A stretch of 64,000 bases of DNA. It comes from Xestospongia bergquistia (lineage: Eukaryota; Porifera; Demospongiae; Haplosclerida; Petrosiidae). The stretch is from assembly GCA_963965975.1 (NCBI GenBank), contig OZ014413.1, positions 3,916,001 through 3,980,000 on the forward strand, given 5' to 3'. A program made the position numbers and the translations under genes. Below are positions 23,281 through 35,866 of this stretch, one piece after another (the stretch's first letter is position 1; each line of letters begins with the position of its first letter). Below the pieces are notes generated by a model. It made no database searches and had not been told where the DNA came from. It worked only from the letters and a program-made list of their open reading frames with translations.

Positions 23281-23639
23281 ATCATCAGCACTTTATATTA
23301 GATAATGTATATAATCTACTTTATATCAGAGAAATTAAAATTTGTTTTAGCTCTTTTAATTTCTTTCCTGTACAGAAAACAACAGACATCCTCAATGTTA
23401 ACTGTGATTGCAGCATAATTAACTCTTGCGTTACTCCTGCTCTGCTCTACTAAATGGCATTTTAAAAGCCACCATCACAGAAGTTGTGCTGTTCTTTACT
23501 AGAAAGGGACTGTGGCTGATTAGAAAATATGTGTTGCACACTGCTCTATTAAGTATTCTTTAAATCAATAAACTGAGACTTTATAAGACAGTATCTTTCA
23601 TACTAAAGCTCTTTCCTCCTCTCTCATGCACTTACTCTC

Positions 23640-24152
23640 ACTCTCTTTTTTCTCATCTTGTCTAATACGTCAGTTAAATCTTTGTCTCCATTTTTATGGA
23701 CTCCAACTAAACCTTGTCCTCTGGCATTCGCGATTTCATAATAGTATAATTTCTTGTTAAGCTGCATTCAAATGTGACAACATGCACCTTTAATTAATAT
23801 TATTATACCTCAGCAGTAGTGACAGCACAGTTGACCTCTCCTCTATAAGCACTCATAATTGTATCAAAACCTTTCATCACTCCAGACACTTTGGTTAAAT
23901 GAATATTTTCATTAATGCACCTTTAAAAACTATTATGACAACACATAGTATGTCACTGTGGATTAAGGACAACTAACCAAAGAGGTTCACAGTGAGATCA
24001 GAATACTTCTTCTCTTTTAAAACATCATTAACAGCAGCTAAAGACGAGTAAGTATTAAAATAGCACTTATCTTAATTATTTACTTTGTTTCTGTTCTGAT
24101 GGTAGGGTTATTAATAAAACCAGAGAGAGCTGGTGAATCTTGCATCAGTTTC
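23640..24152 (-). pseudogene. ATP synthase OSCP-like pseudogene, copy B
   Basis: Minus-strand exons equivalent to copy A: 24,085-24,152 (KLMQDSPALSGFINNPT), the piece with DVLKEKKYSDLTVNLFG (about 23,978-24,040), 23,809-23,900 (GVMKGFDTIMSAYRGEV, then NCAVTTAE). A following exon-like stretch reads LNKKLYYYEIANARGQGLVG after an intron of about 48 nt ending AATGCAG. The N-terminal RYAHAL exon present in A and C is deleted here; the break is at about 24,366. It cannot be functional alone. Confidence 0.72.
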
Positions 24153-24478
24153 TATAAAATTAAGAAACCCATTAATTTTTAAAAAATTGTATAACCCGTT
24201 ACATGTACATATACACTTCATTATAAATTATACATTAGCAGTTATAATAAGATTTTCATCAAGCAGAGGTTCACGTAACTCTTTCATAACAGAATATTTG
24301 ATATTATCAACAGAAGACATGTTTAGTTCTATTTCATTATCATCATTAACTGGAATATTGGATTGTGCATATACGTGTGATTAATAAACCTATATTCAGA
24401 CAGACAACGTTCATTGTATACTAGATAAGATATATGCAGTTATATTGTTGTTACTATCATGGTGCAATATCCATGATC

Positions 24479-24522
24479 AACTGAGCATGCTCAGTTCGAT
24501 TAGCCGCTTTTGTGGCGCCAAA
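24479..24522. promoter_or_regulatory. Perfect 18-bp palindrome plus E2F-like site (copy B)
   Basis: AACTGAGCATGCTCAGTT at 24,479-24,496 is a perfect palindrome. GGCGCCAAA, an E2F-type core on the other strand, lies at 24,514-24,522. The same spacing occurs in copies A and C. Function is inferred only from symmetry and conservation. Confidence 0.4.
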
Positions 24523-24676
24523 TTTGTACTAGAAAATAATAAACTTAGACGCCATTACTTCATTTTAGCAACCAGAGTGTCAGGACTTTACTTCTGCAGG
24601 GCTGTTTAGCAAGACCAGATGAAAGAACTGGATTCCATTACTTCATTTTAGCAACCAGTCTGTCGGGACTTTACTT

Positions 24677-24862
24677 ATGCAGGGCTCTTTAGGAAGACAA
24701 GAGGAAACTGGATTCCATGCAGCCAGGCCATTTGACAATGTTTTCTGTAGTAAATCTGAGATGATGCCCCTGGCTACAACAAAAGAGAAAGACACTAGTA
24801 ACAAATATGGTCAGAGTAGCAGTACTCCATGTGTGTTAGTATATCTAGCTTGCCCAACTTAA
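24677..24862 (+). CDS. Hypothetical 61-residue frame, copy B
   Basis: Counterpart of 5,952-6,137, with V/A and T/M changes relative to A. It has the same position downstream of the palindrome. There is no recognisable domain, and it is weakly supported for the same reasons as copy A. Confidence 0.2.
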   Translation: MQGSLGRQEETGFHAARPFDNVFCSKSEMMPLATTKEKDTSNKYGQSSSTPCVLVYLACPT

Positions 24863-25189
24863 CTTTTAAATTTAGTGAGCTTTAGCCCTTAGTTTTAGTG
24901 GATCTGTAATCTGAACTAAGCCTGTCATGTCATCAGTCATTTTTAAACATAATATATCACTAGTCCTTTTCTCTGTAATATATAGACTTTAGTAACCAGT
25001 ATATTAATTACAATGTAGCAAGTCTGAATAAAATTAGTCAAATGTCTTTATTTCGTACAAGCCTATTTTCCCCTATTGTGTCTACTTTTGTATCAGTATC
25101 AGCTTGTAATGGTCAGACAATTCCTCTTCTCTTGCACTTGTTGTGTAGTGCATTACAGCATATAAGACTTCTATATTATTGATAGCCTA

Positions 25190-28100
25190 TTATCTGTCTA
25201 CTGTTTCTGAATGTAACTGTCTCATCTACAGTGTCTAACATAAATATCCTGTCTAAACAGTGTCCTAGTATAATTGTCCTGTCTAATGCATACTAATATA
25301 ATTGTCCTATCAGCTCAGACCTAATATAGCTGTACAATCTACTGTGTTCTAATGTAACTGTCCTGTCTACTATATCCTATTGTAATCATCAGGGCTACTG
25401 TATCCTAGTATAATTGTCCTGTGTACTGTGTCCTAATGTAGTTGTCTAATCTGCTCTGTCTTATTGTAAACATTCCGTTTCAATGTGTTTTAACGTAATT
25501 GACAATTTACCTTGTCCTAAGGTAACACCCCTGTCTACTGTGTCCTAATGTAAGTGTCCAATCTACTGTGTCCTAGTATAATTATCCCATTTACTATCTC
25601 CTAACATAATTTTAGTAACTATTGTGTCTTTATCTAACCATCTGTTACTGTCTTTTAATTTAACTGTCCTATCTACTGTGTCCTAAGGTAACTGTCCCAT
25701 CTACTGTGTCGTAATGAAATTGTCTCATCTTGCGTGTTCTTAATATAAAATTCCCTTCCACTTTGTCCTAATGTAATTGCTGATGTAACTTGTCTGTCCT
25801 AATGTAACAGTCCCATCAACTGTGTCTTAATGTACCAGTTTCTTTTACTCTGTCCTAATGTAATTGTCCTTTCTATTCTGTATAATGTAACTATGTAACC
25901 TACTGTGTCCTAGTATAATTGTCCCATCTAATATGTCCTAAAGTAAATGTCCCATCTACTATGTCTTAATGTAACTGACTTGTGTACTGTGTTGTGACAT
26001 AATATTCTAATCTACTGTGTCTTATATAATTATCCTATCTACTGTGTTTGTATCTGTCCTGCCTACTGTGTCCTAATGTATACAGGTGTCCTATTATAAC
26101 ATTCTATTCCACTAACTGTCCCGTTGATTGTGTCCTAATGTAGACAGGTGTCCTATTATAACATTCTATTCCACTAAATGTCCCATTGACTGTGTCCTAA
26201 TGTAACTGCTTCTTTTACTGTGTCCTAACATAAGTGCCCATCTACTGTGTTGTAATGTAATTGTCCCATCTACTGTCTCCTAATTTAATAGCCTTGTCAA
26301 TTCTGTCTGATATAACTACACAACTAACTGTGTCCTAGTGTAATTGTTCATCTACTATGTCTTAACATAATTGTCCTAACTACTGTGTCCTAACGTAATT
26401 ATCATGTATACCTTGTCATAATATAAGTAACTGTTGTGTCCTATTGTATCTGTACCATCACATTTACTGTGTTCTAATGTAACATCCTGTCTACTGTGTT
26501 GTTGTGTCCTTAGTAAGATTGCCCCGTCTATTGTGGTAACTCTTTCATTTACTGTGTTCCAATGTAATATCCAGTCTACTGTATTGTGATGTAATTGTCC
26601 TATCTACTGTGTCCTAAAGTAACTGTGTGTCCTAATGTAACATCATGTCTACTGTGTTTTGATGTAATTGTCCTATCTACTGTGTCCTAACGTAACTGTC
26701 CTATTTACTGTGTTCTAATGTAACATCCTGTCTACTGTGTTGTTATATAGTTGTCCTGTCTACTGTCTCCGTAATTGTCCCATTTACTGTGTCTTTATGT
26801 AACCATCCTTTGTGGTATAATTGTCCTCTCTACTGTGTGCCAACATAACTGTCCCATCTACTGTGTCCTAACATAATTGTCCCATCTGCTGTATCCTGAT
26901 GTGTAAGTTTACCTTCTACTGTGTCCTAGCATAATTGTCTCAACTACTTTGTGATAATGTAATTGTCCAGTATATTCTGTCAAATGTACTGTGTCCTTAG
27001 TATAACTGTCCTGTCTACTATGTCCTATTGTGACTGTCTTGTGTCCTAATGTAATTGTGCTGTCTGCTTTTAATGTAATTGTGCTGTCTGCTCTTAATGT
27101 AATTGTGCTGTCTGCTGTGTCCTGTTCTAACTACTTGTCTACTATCTCCTAATGCAATTGTCCCATCGACTATGTCCTACTGTAATTTTCCTGTCTACTG
27201 TATCCTAATGTATTTGTCTTGTCTAATGTGCTCTATTGTAATTGTCCATTCTACTGTGTTCTATAATTGTCAATATACTGTGTCCTAATGTAATTGTCAC
27301 TTCTACTGTGTTCTATAATTGTCAATATACTGTGTCCTAATGTAATTGTCACTTCTACTGTGTTCTATAATTGTCAATATACTGTGTCCAAATCTAACTG
27401 TCCCTTCTACAGTGTGCTATAATTGTCAATGTACTGTGTCTTAATGTGTCTTGTCTACTATATTCAAATGTAAATGTCTCTTCTACAGTGTCCTACTATA
27501 TTCAATTGTAAATGTCCCTTCTACTGTGTTCTAATATACTTGTCTCGTCTGCTATTCAATTGTAAATGTCCCTTCTACTGTGTTCTAATATACTTGTCTC
27601 GTCTGCTGTGTCTAAATGTAATCGTTTCTTCTATTGTGTCCTAATGTAACTGTCCCTTCTACAATGTTTTATAATTGTCAATGTACTGTGTCTTAACGTG
27701 TCTTGTCTACTCTATTCAAATGTAATTGTTTCTTCTACAGTGTCCTACTATATTCAATTGTAAATGTCCCTTCTAATGTGTCCTACTATATTCAAATGTA
27801 AATGTCCCTTCTAATGTGTTCTAATGTACTTGTCTCGTCTGCTGTGTCTAAATGTAATTGTCTCTTCTATTGTGTCATAATGTAACTCTCTCATGTCTTA
27901 ATATAATTGTCCTCTCTGCTGTGTCCTAATGTAACTGCTCGTCTACTGTCTCCTAATGTATTTGTCTCATCTACTGTGACCTAATGTAATTTTCCATTTA
28001 CTCTGTCATACTGTATTTGTCCTGTCTACTGTGTACTAAAGTAATTTTCCTATCTAGTGTGTCCCTATATAATTATTCCGTTTGCTATGTTATAATGCTA

Positions 28101-28290
28101 TTTGTCTTTCTTGTTTACTGTGTTGTAATAATTGTCTCATCCACTTTGTCCTAATGTATCAGTCCTGTCTAATGTGTCCTAATGTAATTGTTCCATCTAC
28201 TGTGACCTAATGTAACTTTATTGTCTACTGTATGTTGTTTTCTAATGTAGCTGTCGTCATTACTGTGTCCTTATGTAACCATACTGTCTA
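25190..28290. repeat. 28-bp minisatellite, first array, copy B
   Basis: Same family and same order of variant units as 6,455-9,205, with extra internal duplications, for example the repeated TTCAATTGTAAATGTCCCTT blocks at 27,490-27,800. The array is about 350 bp longer than in A. Confidence 0.92.
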
Positions 28291-29180
28291 TTCAAACTTG
28301 TTATATTGTTCTAAATCTACTGGTTACTTATTGTCAGCTAGAATTGTAATAATGTCCCTCAGAGTTCTAAGCATGATGTTATTAACTGTTTACTTGTTAA
28401 GTAGATGATCATTGTTTGTTACCGTGCTTTCATTTAATGTTATATATCTAGTAAAACTAAACTGGTTGTGAGTTGTGTATATAACATTCTAACCAATGTT
28501 AGCCAACACTATATATTTCATTATGTAGTTAGATTTTTATCTTCTAAGATGATCTGGTGATGTTCTCTCAACTGTTACCTTGTAAGTTTGATGCAATAAT
28601 TGTTTTTTATAATTATATTACTGGTAGTCTCTTAGCTACATAATCTAATATATACAGCCACTACAATATAATTCTGAGTTATACATAAATTTTTAACAAA
28701 ATAATCACTGTAATTTTTTACATATATACATATATATAGAAAGAAAATTTATATATCTGTAAGGAAACCCTAGCTACTGGTAAGTTATACGTCATAACAG
28801 ATAGTATATAATAAATTTATAATCATTTAGGAACATATATTGAAGATGGTGTTCCTTTTAATGGTGAGTTAGGACAAATAATGTATTTGTTTCTTTTCTA
28901 TGGTTGCTGTTCTATATCACGGACTTTCTATGGTTGCTGCTCTATATGACGGACTATCTATCTCCTGGAGGCTCTCAGTCTCACCAACATCTTGTAAGTT
29001 ATATCTACCACTTATTGGATGTTATTAATAATTTACTTATGATATAATTCTCTGATAACTGCTGTGAAATAGTTCTTTTACTACATCTACAGTGATGTTG
29101 GTATTTCGTTTCTACAACAAAGATGGTGATCTAAGGAGTAACAATATTTAGTCAAGAGTAACTGTAATCACAAATTATAT
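28291..29180 (+). other. Conserved core between arrays with splice-like sites (copy B)
   Basis: Matches 9,206-10,090. The candidate exon 28,831-28,863 is 33 nt. It is preceded by AATCATTTAG, followed by GTGAGT, and reads TYIEDGVPFN in the open frame. Donor-like GTAAGT strings lie just upstream (about 28,780) and at about 28,995. The host gene is not recognised. Confidence 0.35.
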
Positions 29181-29181
29181 G

Positions 29182-29690
29182 TGACAAGCCTTTATCTTAG
29201 CTTTTCTAGAGCATTTTAATTTTACTTATATATGTCATGTCTTAACTGGCAAGCTTTTAAATTAGCTTTTCTAGAGCATTTTAATTTTACTTGTATATTC
29301 ATGTCTTAATTGACAAGCTTTTATCTTAACTTTTCTAGAGTATATTAATAATTTAATTGTATATGCATGTCTTAATTGACAAGCCTTTATCTTAGCTTTT
29401 CTAGAGCATTTTAATTTTACCTGTATATGCATGTCTTAACTGGGAAACCTTTATCTTAGATTTTCTAGAACATATAAATAATTTAATTGTATATGCATGT
29501 CTTAACTGACAAGCCTTTATCTTAGCTTTTCTAGAGCATTTTAATTTTACTTGTATATGCATGTCTTAACTGGGAAGCCTTTATCTTAGCTTTTCTAGAG
29601 TATATTAATTTTATTTGTATATGCATGTCTTAACTGACAAGACTTGGTCTTAGTTTTTCTAGAGCTTATTAATTTTACTTGAGTTGGTAC
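29182..29690. repeat. 64-bp tandem repeat, copy B
   Basis: About eight units of the 64-bp family, against about five in A and C. Two units carry the variant AATAATTTAATTGTATATG. Confidence 0.92.
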
Positions 29691-29787
29691 ATACACCGAT
29701 ACTAACAATTTTCTTTGCATGCTTGGAATGTGCAATAAACCTTAAAGTACATGTATAATATGATATGTCTTAGCATTCCCTTTAATA

Positions 29788-32700
29788 GCATAACTGTCCA
29801 ATCTACTGTGTTTTTATGTAACTGTCCCATCTACTGTGTTCTAAAACAGTCTCATTTACCATGTTCTAAATCTGTCCCATCTACCGTGTTCTAGCGTAAC
29901 TGTCCCATCTACTGTGTTCTAATTAAACTGTCCCATCTACTGTGTTCTAACATAACTGTCCCATCTAATGTGTTCTAATGTAACTGTCTTGTCTACTGTG
30001 TCTTAATGTAACTGTGTGATCTAGTGTGTTCTAAATTGATTTTCCTATCTCATGCGTTCTAATGTAACTCTCGCATATACTCTGTTCGAATGTAATCATC
30101 CTGTCTATTGTGTTCTAACATAACTGTCCCATCTACTGTGTCATAACGTAACTGTCCCATGTACTGTGTCCTAAAGTAAGTGTCCTAAAGTAATTGTTCC
30201 ATCTACTGTGTTCTAATGAATCTTTCCAATGAACTGATTTCTAATGTAACTGTCCCATCTACTGTGTTCTAATAAAACTGTACCATCTGCTGTGTTTAAA
30301 TGAAACTGTCCCATCTACTGTGTTCTAATGAAACTGTCTCATCTACCGTGTCCTATAGTAACTGTTTCATCTACTGTGTTTTAATGTAACACTTATGTCT
30401 ACTGTGTCCTAATGTAACTTGTCTGATCTACTGTTTCCTAAAATCCATCTATTGTGTTCTAATGTAACTGTCCAATGAGCTCATTTTTAGTGTTCTAATG
30501 TAACTGTCCAATGAACTGATTTCTAATGTCTAATTTAACTGTCCCATCTAGTGTGTTCTAATAAAACTGTCCCATCTACTGTGTTCTAATGAAACTGTCT
30601 CATCTACTGTGTCCTATAGTAACTGTCATATTTACTGTCCTTTAATATAGTTCTCTTGTCTACTGGGTCCTAATGTAACTTGTCTGATGTACCGTGTCCT
30701 AAATCCATCTACTATGTTCTAATGTAACTGTCCAATGAGCTCATTTCTAGTGTTCTAATGTAACTGTCCAATGAACTGATTTCTAATGTCTAATTTAACT
30801 GTCCCATCTAGTGTGTTCTAATGAAACTGTCCCATCTACTGTGTCCTATAGTAACTGTCATATTTACTGTCCTTTAATATAGTTCTCTTGTCTACTGGGT
30901 CCTAATGTAACTTGTCTGATGTACCGTGTCCTAAATCCATCTACTATGTTCTAATGTAACTGTCCAATGAGCTCATTTCTAGTGTTCTAATGTAACTGTC
31001 CAATGAACTGATTTCTAATGTCTAATTTAACTGTCCCATCTAGTGTGTTCTAATGAAACTGTCCCATCTACTGTGTTTTAATGAAACTGTATCATCTACT
31101 GTGTTCTAATGAAACTGTCCCATCTACTGTGTCCTGTAGTAACTTGTCTGATCTACTGTGTCCTAAAGTAATTGTCCACTCTACTGTCTTCTAATGTAAC
31201 TGTCCAATAAACTGATTTTTACCATAACTGTCCCATCTACTGTGTTCTAATGAAACTGTCCCTTCTACTTTGTTCTAATGAAACTGTATCATCTACTGTG
31301 TTCTAATAAAACTGACCCATCTACTGTGTCCTAATGAAACTGTTCCAAAGTAATTGTCCCATCTACTGTGTTCTAATGTAACTGTGCAATGAACTAATTT
31401 TTAATGTAACTGTCCCATCTACTTTGTTCTAGTGAAAATGTCCCATCTACTGTGTCCTGATGAAACTTTCCCATCTAGTTTTTTTTTAATGTAACTCTCC
31501 TGTCTACAGTGTCTTAATGTAACTGTCCGATCTACTGTGTTCTAATATAACTGTCCCATCTACTGTGTTCTAAAGTAACTGTGTAATTGTCCCATCAAGT
31601 GTCTTCTAATTTAACTGTCCCATGTACTGTGTCCTAATGTAACAGTCCCATCTACTGTGTTCTAATGTAACTGCCCCATCTACTGTGTCCTAAAGTAACT
31701 GTCCTGTCTACTGTGTCCTATTGTAACTGACTGATGTACTGTGTCCTCAAGTAATTGTCCCATCAACTGTGTTCTTATGTAACTATCCCATCAACTGTGT
31801 CCTAATGTCCTATCAACTGTGTCCTATTGTGACTGTCCCATCAACTGTGTCCTAGTTTGTCTGTCCCATACTGTGTCATCTACTATGTCCTAATGTGACT
31901 GTCCCATCTAATGTGTCCTCTAAGGTAACTATCCTGTCTATTGTGTTCTAATGTAACTGCCCTATCTACTGTTCTAAAGTAACTGTCATGTCTACTATGT
32001 CCTTGTACTGTGTCCTAAAGTAATTGTCCCATCAACTGTGTTCTAACGTAATTATCCCATCAACTGTGTTCTAATGTAACTGCCCAACATACTGTGTCCT
32101 AAAGTAACTGTCCTGTCTACTGTGTCCTATTGTAACTGACTGATCTATTGTGTCCTCATGTAATTGTCTCATCAATTGTGTTCTTATGTAACTATCCCAT
32201 TAACTGTGTCCTAACGTCCTATTAACTGTGTTCTATTGTGACTGTCCCATCAACTGTGTCCTAGTTTGTCTGTCCCATATACTGTGTCATCTACTATGTC
32301 CTAATGTGACTGTCCCATTTACTGTGTCCTAAAATAACTGTCCTGTCTACAGTGTCCTATTTAATTGACTGATGTACTGTGTCCTCAAGTAATTGTCCCA
32401 TGAACTGTGTTTTTATGTAACTATCCCATCAACTGTGTCCTAATGTCCCATCAACTGTGTCCTATGTGACTGTCCCATCAACTGTGTCTTAGTTTGACTG
32501 TCTCATATACTGTGTCATCTACTATGTCCTATTGTGACTGTCCCATCTAATGTGTCCTCTTTCGTAACTGTCCTGTTTATTGTGTTGTAATGTAACTGCC
32601 CTATCTACTGTTCTAAAGTGACTGTCGTGTCTACTATGTCCTTGTACTGTGTCCTAAAGTAATTGTCCCATCAACTGTGTTCTAACGTAATTGTCCCATC

Positions 32701-33429
32701 AACTGTGTTCTAATGTAACTGCCCAATCTACTGTGTCCTAAAGTAACTGTCCTGTCTACTGTGTCCTATTGTAACTGACTGATCTATTGTGTCCTCATGT
32801 AATTGTCCCATCAACTGTGTTCTTATGTAACTATCCCATCAACTCTGTCCTAACATCCTATCAACTGTGTCCTATTGTGACTGTCCCATCAACAGTGTCT
32901 TAGTTTGTCTGTCCCATATATTGCGTCATCTACTATGTCCTAATGTGACTGTCCCTTCTACTGTGTCCTAAAATAACTGTCCTGTCTACTGTGTCCTATT
33001 GTAATTGACTGATGTACTGTGTCCTCAAGTAATTGTCCCATCAACTGTGTTCTTATGTAACTATCCAATCAACTGTGTCCTAATGTCCTATCAACTGTGT
33101 CCTATTGTGACTGTCCCATCAACTGTGTCCTAGCTTGACTGTCCCATCTAATGTGTCCTCTAACATAACTGTCCTGTCTATTGTGTTCTAATGTAACTGC
33201 CCTATCTACTGTTCTAAAGTGACTGTCCTGTCTACTATGTCCTTGTACTGTGTTCTAACGTAATTGTCCCATCATTTGTGTTCTAACGTAATTGTCCCAT
33301 CATTTGTGTTCTAACGTAATTGTCCCATCAACTGTGTTCTAACGTAATTGTCCCATCAACTGTGTTGTAATGTAATTGTCCCATCTACTGCTTTCTAATG
33401 CAATTGACCCATCTACTGTGTCCTAATGT
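29788..33429. repeat. 28-bp minisatellite, second array, copy B
   Basis: Matches 10,500-14,147. Higher-order blocks are visible: the block containing GTTCTCTTGTCTACTGGG occurs at about 30,650 and 30,890, and the block with TCCTATTGTGACTGTCCCAT recurs four times in 31,820-33,120. Confidence 0.93.
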
Positions 33430-33838
33430 AACCATTAAAAGATGATTATGTTAGGCCATTAAATCATGATCAATGTTAGGCCATTAAAAGACGATCAATG
33501 TTAGGCCATTAAAAGATGTAGTTTGAGCATGGCCATTAAAAGATGATCATGTTAGGCCATTGAAAGATGTATTTCGAACATATTAGGCCATCATAAGATG
33601 CATTCGAGCATATTACGCCATTAAAAGTTGTAGTTTGAGCATATTAGGCCATTATCAGATGTGTTTTGAGCATATTTGGCCATAAAAGATGTTTTTTGAG
33701 CATATTAGGCTATTAATCGATGTATTTTGAGCATATTAGGCCATTAAAAGATGTATTTTGAGCATAGTAGGCCATTAAAAGATGTATTTTGAGCATATTA
33801 AGCCCTTAACAGATGTCTTTTGAGCATATTAGGCCAAT
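33430..33838. repeat. 31-bp tandem repeat, copy B
   Basis: About 13 units of the TTAGGCCATTAAAAGATG family. It has a first block with GATGATCATGTTAGG-type units not expanded in copy A. Confidence 0.92.
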
Positions 33839-33973
33839 AAAAAAGAATGAGAGGTGGAAGGGTGGGTGGACGGCAATACAGTATCACCTCCACGTTGGTG
33901 TCGTCTGGAGCATCATAGGTATCCTAGCTATGATGTACTGAGAGTACTGTCAATCCTCAGCTCATTCTTTTTT
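33839..33973. repeat. Nested inverted-repeat element, copy B
   Basis: The outer arms are a perfect 13-bp inverted pair: AAAAAAGAATGAG (33,839-33,851) and CTCATTCTTTTTT (33,961-33,973). Inside, CATCATAG pairs with CTATGATG around a 9-base loop, GTAC-TGAGA-GTAC forms a second hairpin, and GAGGTGG can pair with the CACCTC side with one mismatch in this copy. The total is 135 bp. Confidence 0.65.
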
Positions 33974-35866
33974 GAAGCGTATATAATATAGTAGCTCTGT
34001 AGTTTGGCTAGTAGATTGTAAAGTTTGAAATTGTTATGGCAAAAAGTTGTATCAATAATATAGCAAATGTGGCCAGCCTCATAACTTTAATGTTTTTTTC
34101 ACAGTTATACTAAAGCCTCTTTTTAATTGGTTTGCTTTATTTTTGTCCTTTTTTCCACTTTTTTAACAATTTGTACAGTTTCTGTTATAGTTGGAGAATG
34201 CATGTCGAAATGCTTGTTAACACTGGAATGCAAACAGTATCTTTTACATATTACCCGCACTTTGTGTATTTTAAACACTATTTCAAAGGCTGTTAAATAA
34301 TCAAAGCCATTTCTCACTAACATACATGTTTAGCAAAAAATATATAGAATCAGATCAAATTCGACTTGAATGGGGTATATTTGTTATATATATATAAATG
34401 TAATTGCTCACATTTTCTATAGAATCTTACCAAATTAGATTATGTCTAAAAGCTGGTGGAAGTTAGCTATTACAGTAGTGCAGTATATCAGCATGCTTTG
34501 CTACATAAAAGGTACAATAATATTTATAAGTTCGTGCGTTAATATATATCTTTCGTTGTTAAGATTTAAAGAAATTTTACCATCCATTTTACTTCCCTAT
34601 AGCCCTTGTAGTGATGTATATGGTAAAGAAGGTTATATGACTGTTGACATTTTACCAAAGACTGTTAATTACTCTGGAACTTTGCTGCAGTGTGTGTAAT
34701 TTAACAAACGACTTCTCAGAAAAAGGACATATTACATGTGGTGTCTATTATAAACTATATGGTATAGTGCTTGCATTTCTATTTTCAGTTCAGTGGCAAT
34801 CATTATGTTACTGTTTGTGCTGTCAAGATAGTAGGATGTACCATCAAGTACATACTACAAGAACTGGTAAACTGCCCATCATGACCACCTTTTGATTTAT
34901 TCAATTTATTTGATAATGTGTTATTTTTGTTACATTCTCCACATAAAATTTGCCAAGACAAAACCGAGTCTGTATTTTAGTTTCTGTTGTTAGAAGTCTT
35001 TTAAAACAAACGATAATTGCTTACAGAAATAAGACAAAGGAACATAATGGATATCCAGAATCCTATTAAATTGTCCTAAAAAATGGATCATTTTAAGATA
35101 AAATCTGCAGTATAGTAGTGCTCCAGTGTATACAGTTATAACAGATTAGGAAAAAGAGACAGAAATCTCAAAACTTCAAGAATCCTTACAATTCCAAGGA
35201 TATTATTGATAGTCTACACCAGCAAGTCCATTGGAACGGAAAGAAGACCGTGCTCACAATGAGAGATATATAGGTGGTTATTCTGAATATGATCATTTCA
35301 ATGACAAATATAAACTGGTGTGTGGCTCCAAAAACAGGTTGAGCTATATGTGCCATATGTATTATCTGACTCACTTGTACAAAACCTAAACTACTTAGTC
35401 ATTTTCCCATGTGATCGACGCATTCTTTACCTCAAATTTTAGTCAAAATTTTGACTACTCAATAGTGAAGTGTTACCCCTGTCTGATGATCCCATTTTGC
35501 CAACACCCAGTCACATGATTTCAACACGTAAATATAAAGGATAAAAGCAGGCTGAGGTTTGATGGGTAAATGTTTCCTCTGTTTGAGGAATTCTTGAGAG
35601 AGAGAGAGAAATTTAAATTGTCTCATATTATACTCTGCCATTGGTACAAAATAACTATAAGACAAAAGAAAATTATATTATGTATTGTTTAAAATATTAT
35701 TGTTATAGGTGTTTGGTGGTAGTGTGTTTATTAGCCACATATTGAAAGCTAAACAAACCAGTGCTAGTGAACTGATCAGAATAAAAATCTGATACCCTAA
35801 CTGTGGCAAATTTGGAGAGCAAACTCATTTAATAGTAGGATTCTCTAAACTAGTCGGACTTAACAT
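33974..35866. pseudogene. Possible remnants of a multi-exon gene, copy B
   Basis: Same content as 14,701-16,557. The plus-strand exon-like piece 34,442-34,511 (SKSWWKLAITVVQYISMLC) ends in a GTACAA donor, but its acceptor has changed from GTTAG|GATT to GTTAAG|ATT, which breaks the frame on splicing. The minus-strand frame 34,123-34,323 is shortened by a frameshift compared with copy C. These changes argue for decay. Confidence 0.3.

Larger units (their letters stand above)
21025..35866 (+). repeat. Segmental duplication copy B
   Basis: Full-length counterpart of 2,115-16,557. It lacks the sequence equivalent to 4,150-4,450 of A and the first OSCP exon (A 5,400-5,640). It has a longer 64-bp array. 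It ends at CTAAACTAGTCGGACTT and is followed at once by array 1. Confidence 0.86.

Noticed and set aside
24133-24384. Plus-strand frame of 83 codons over the OSCP relic (also 52,832-53,023)
   Set aside because: It is antisense to recognisable OSCP exon text on the minus strand and has no domain of its own.
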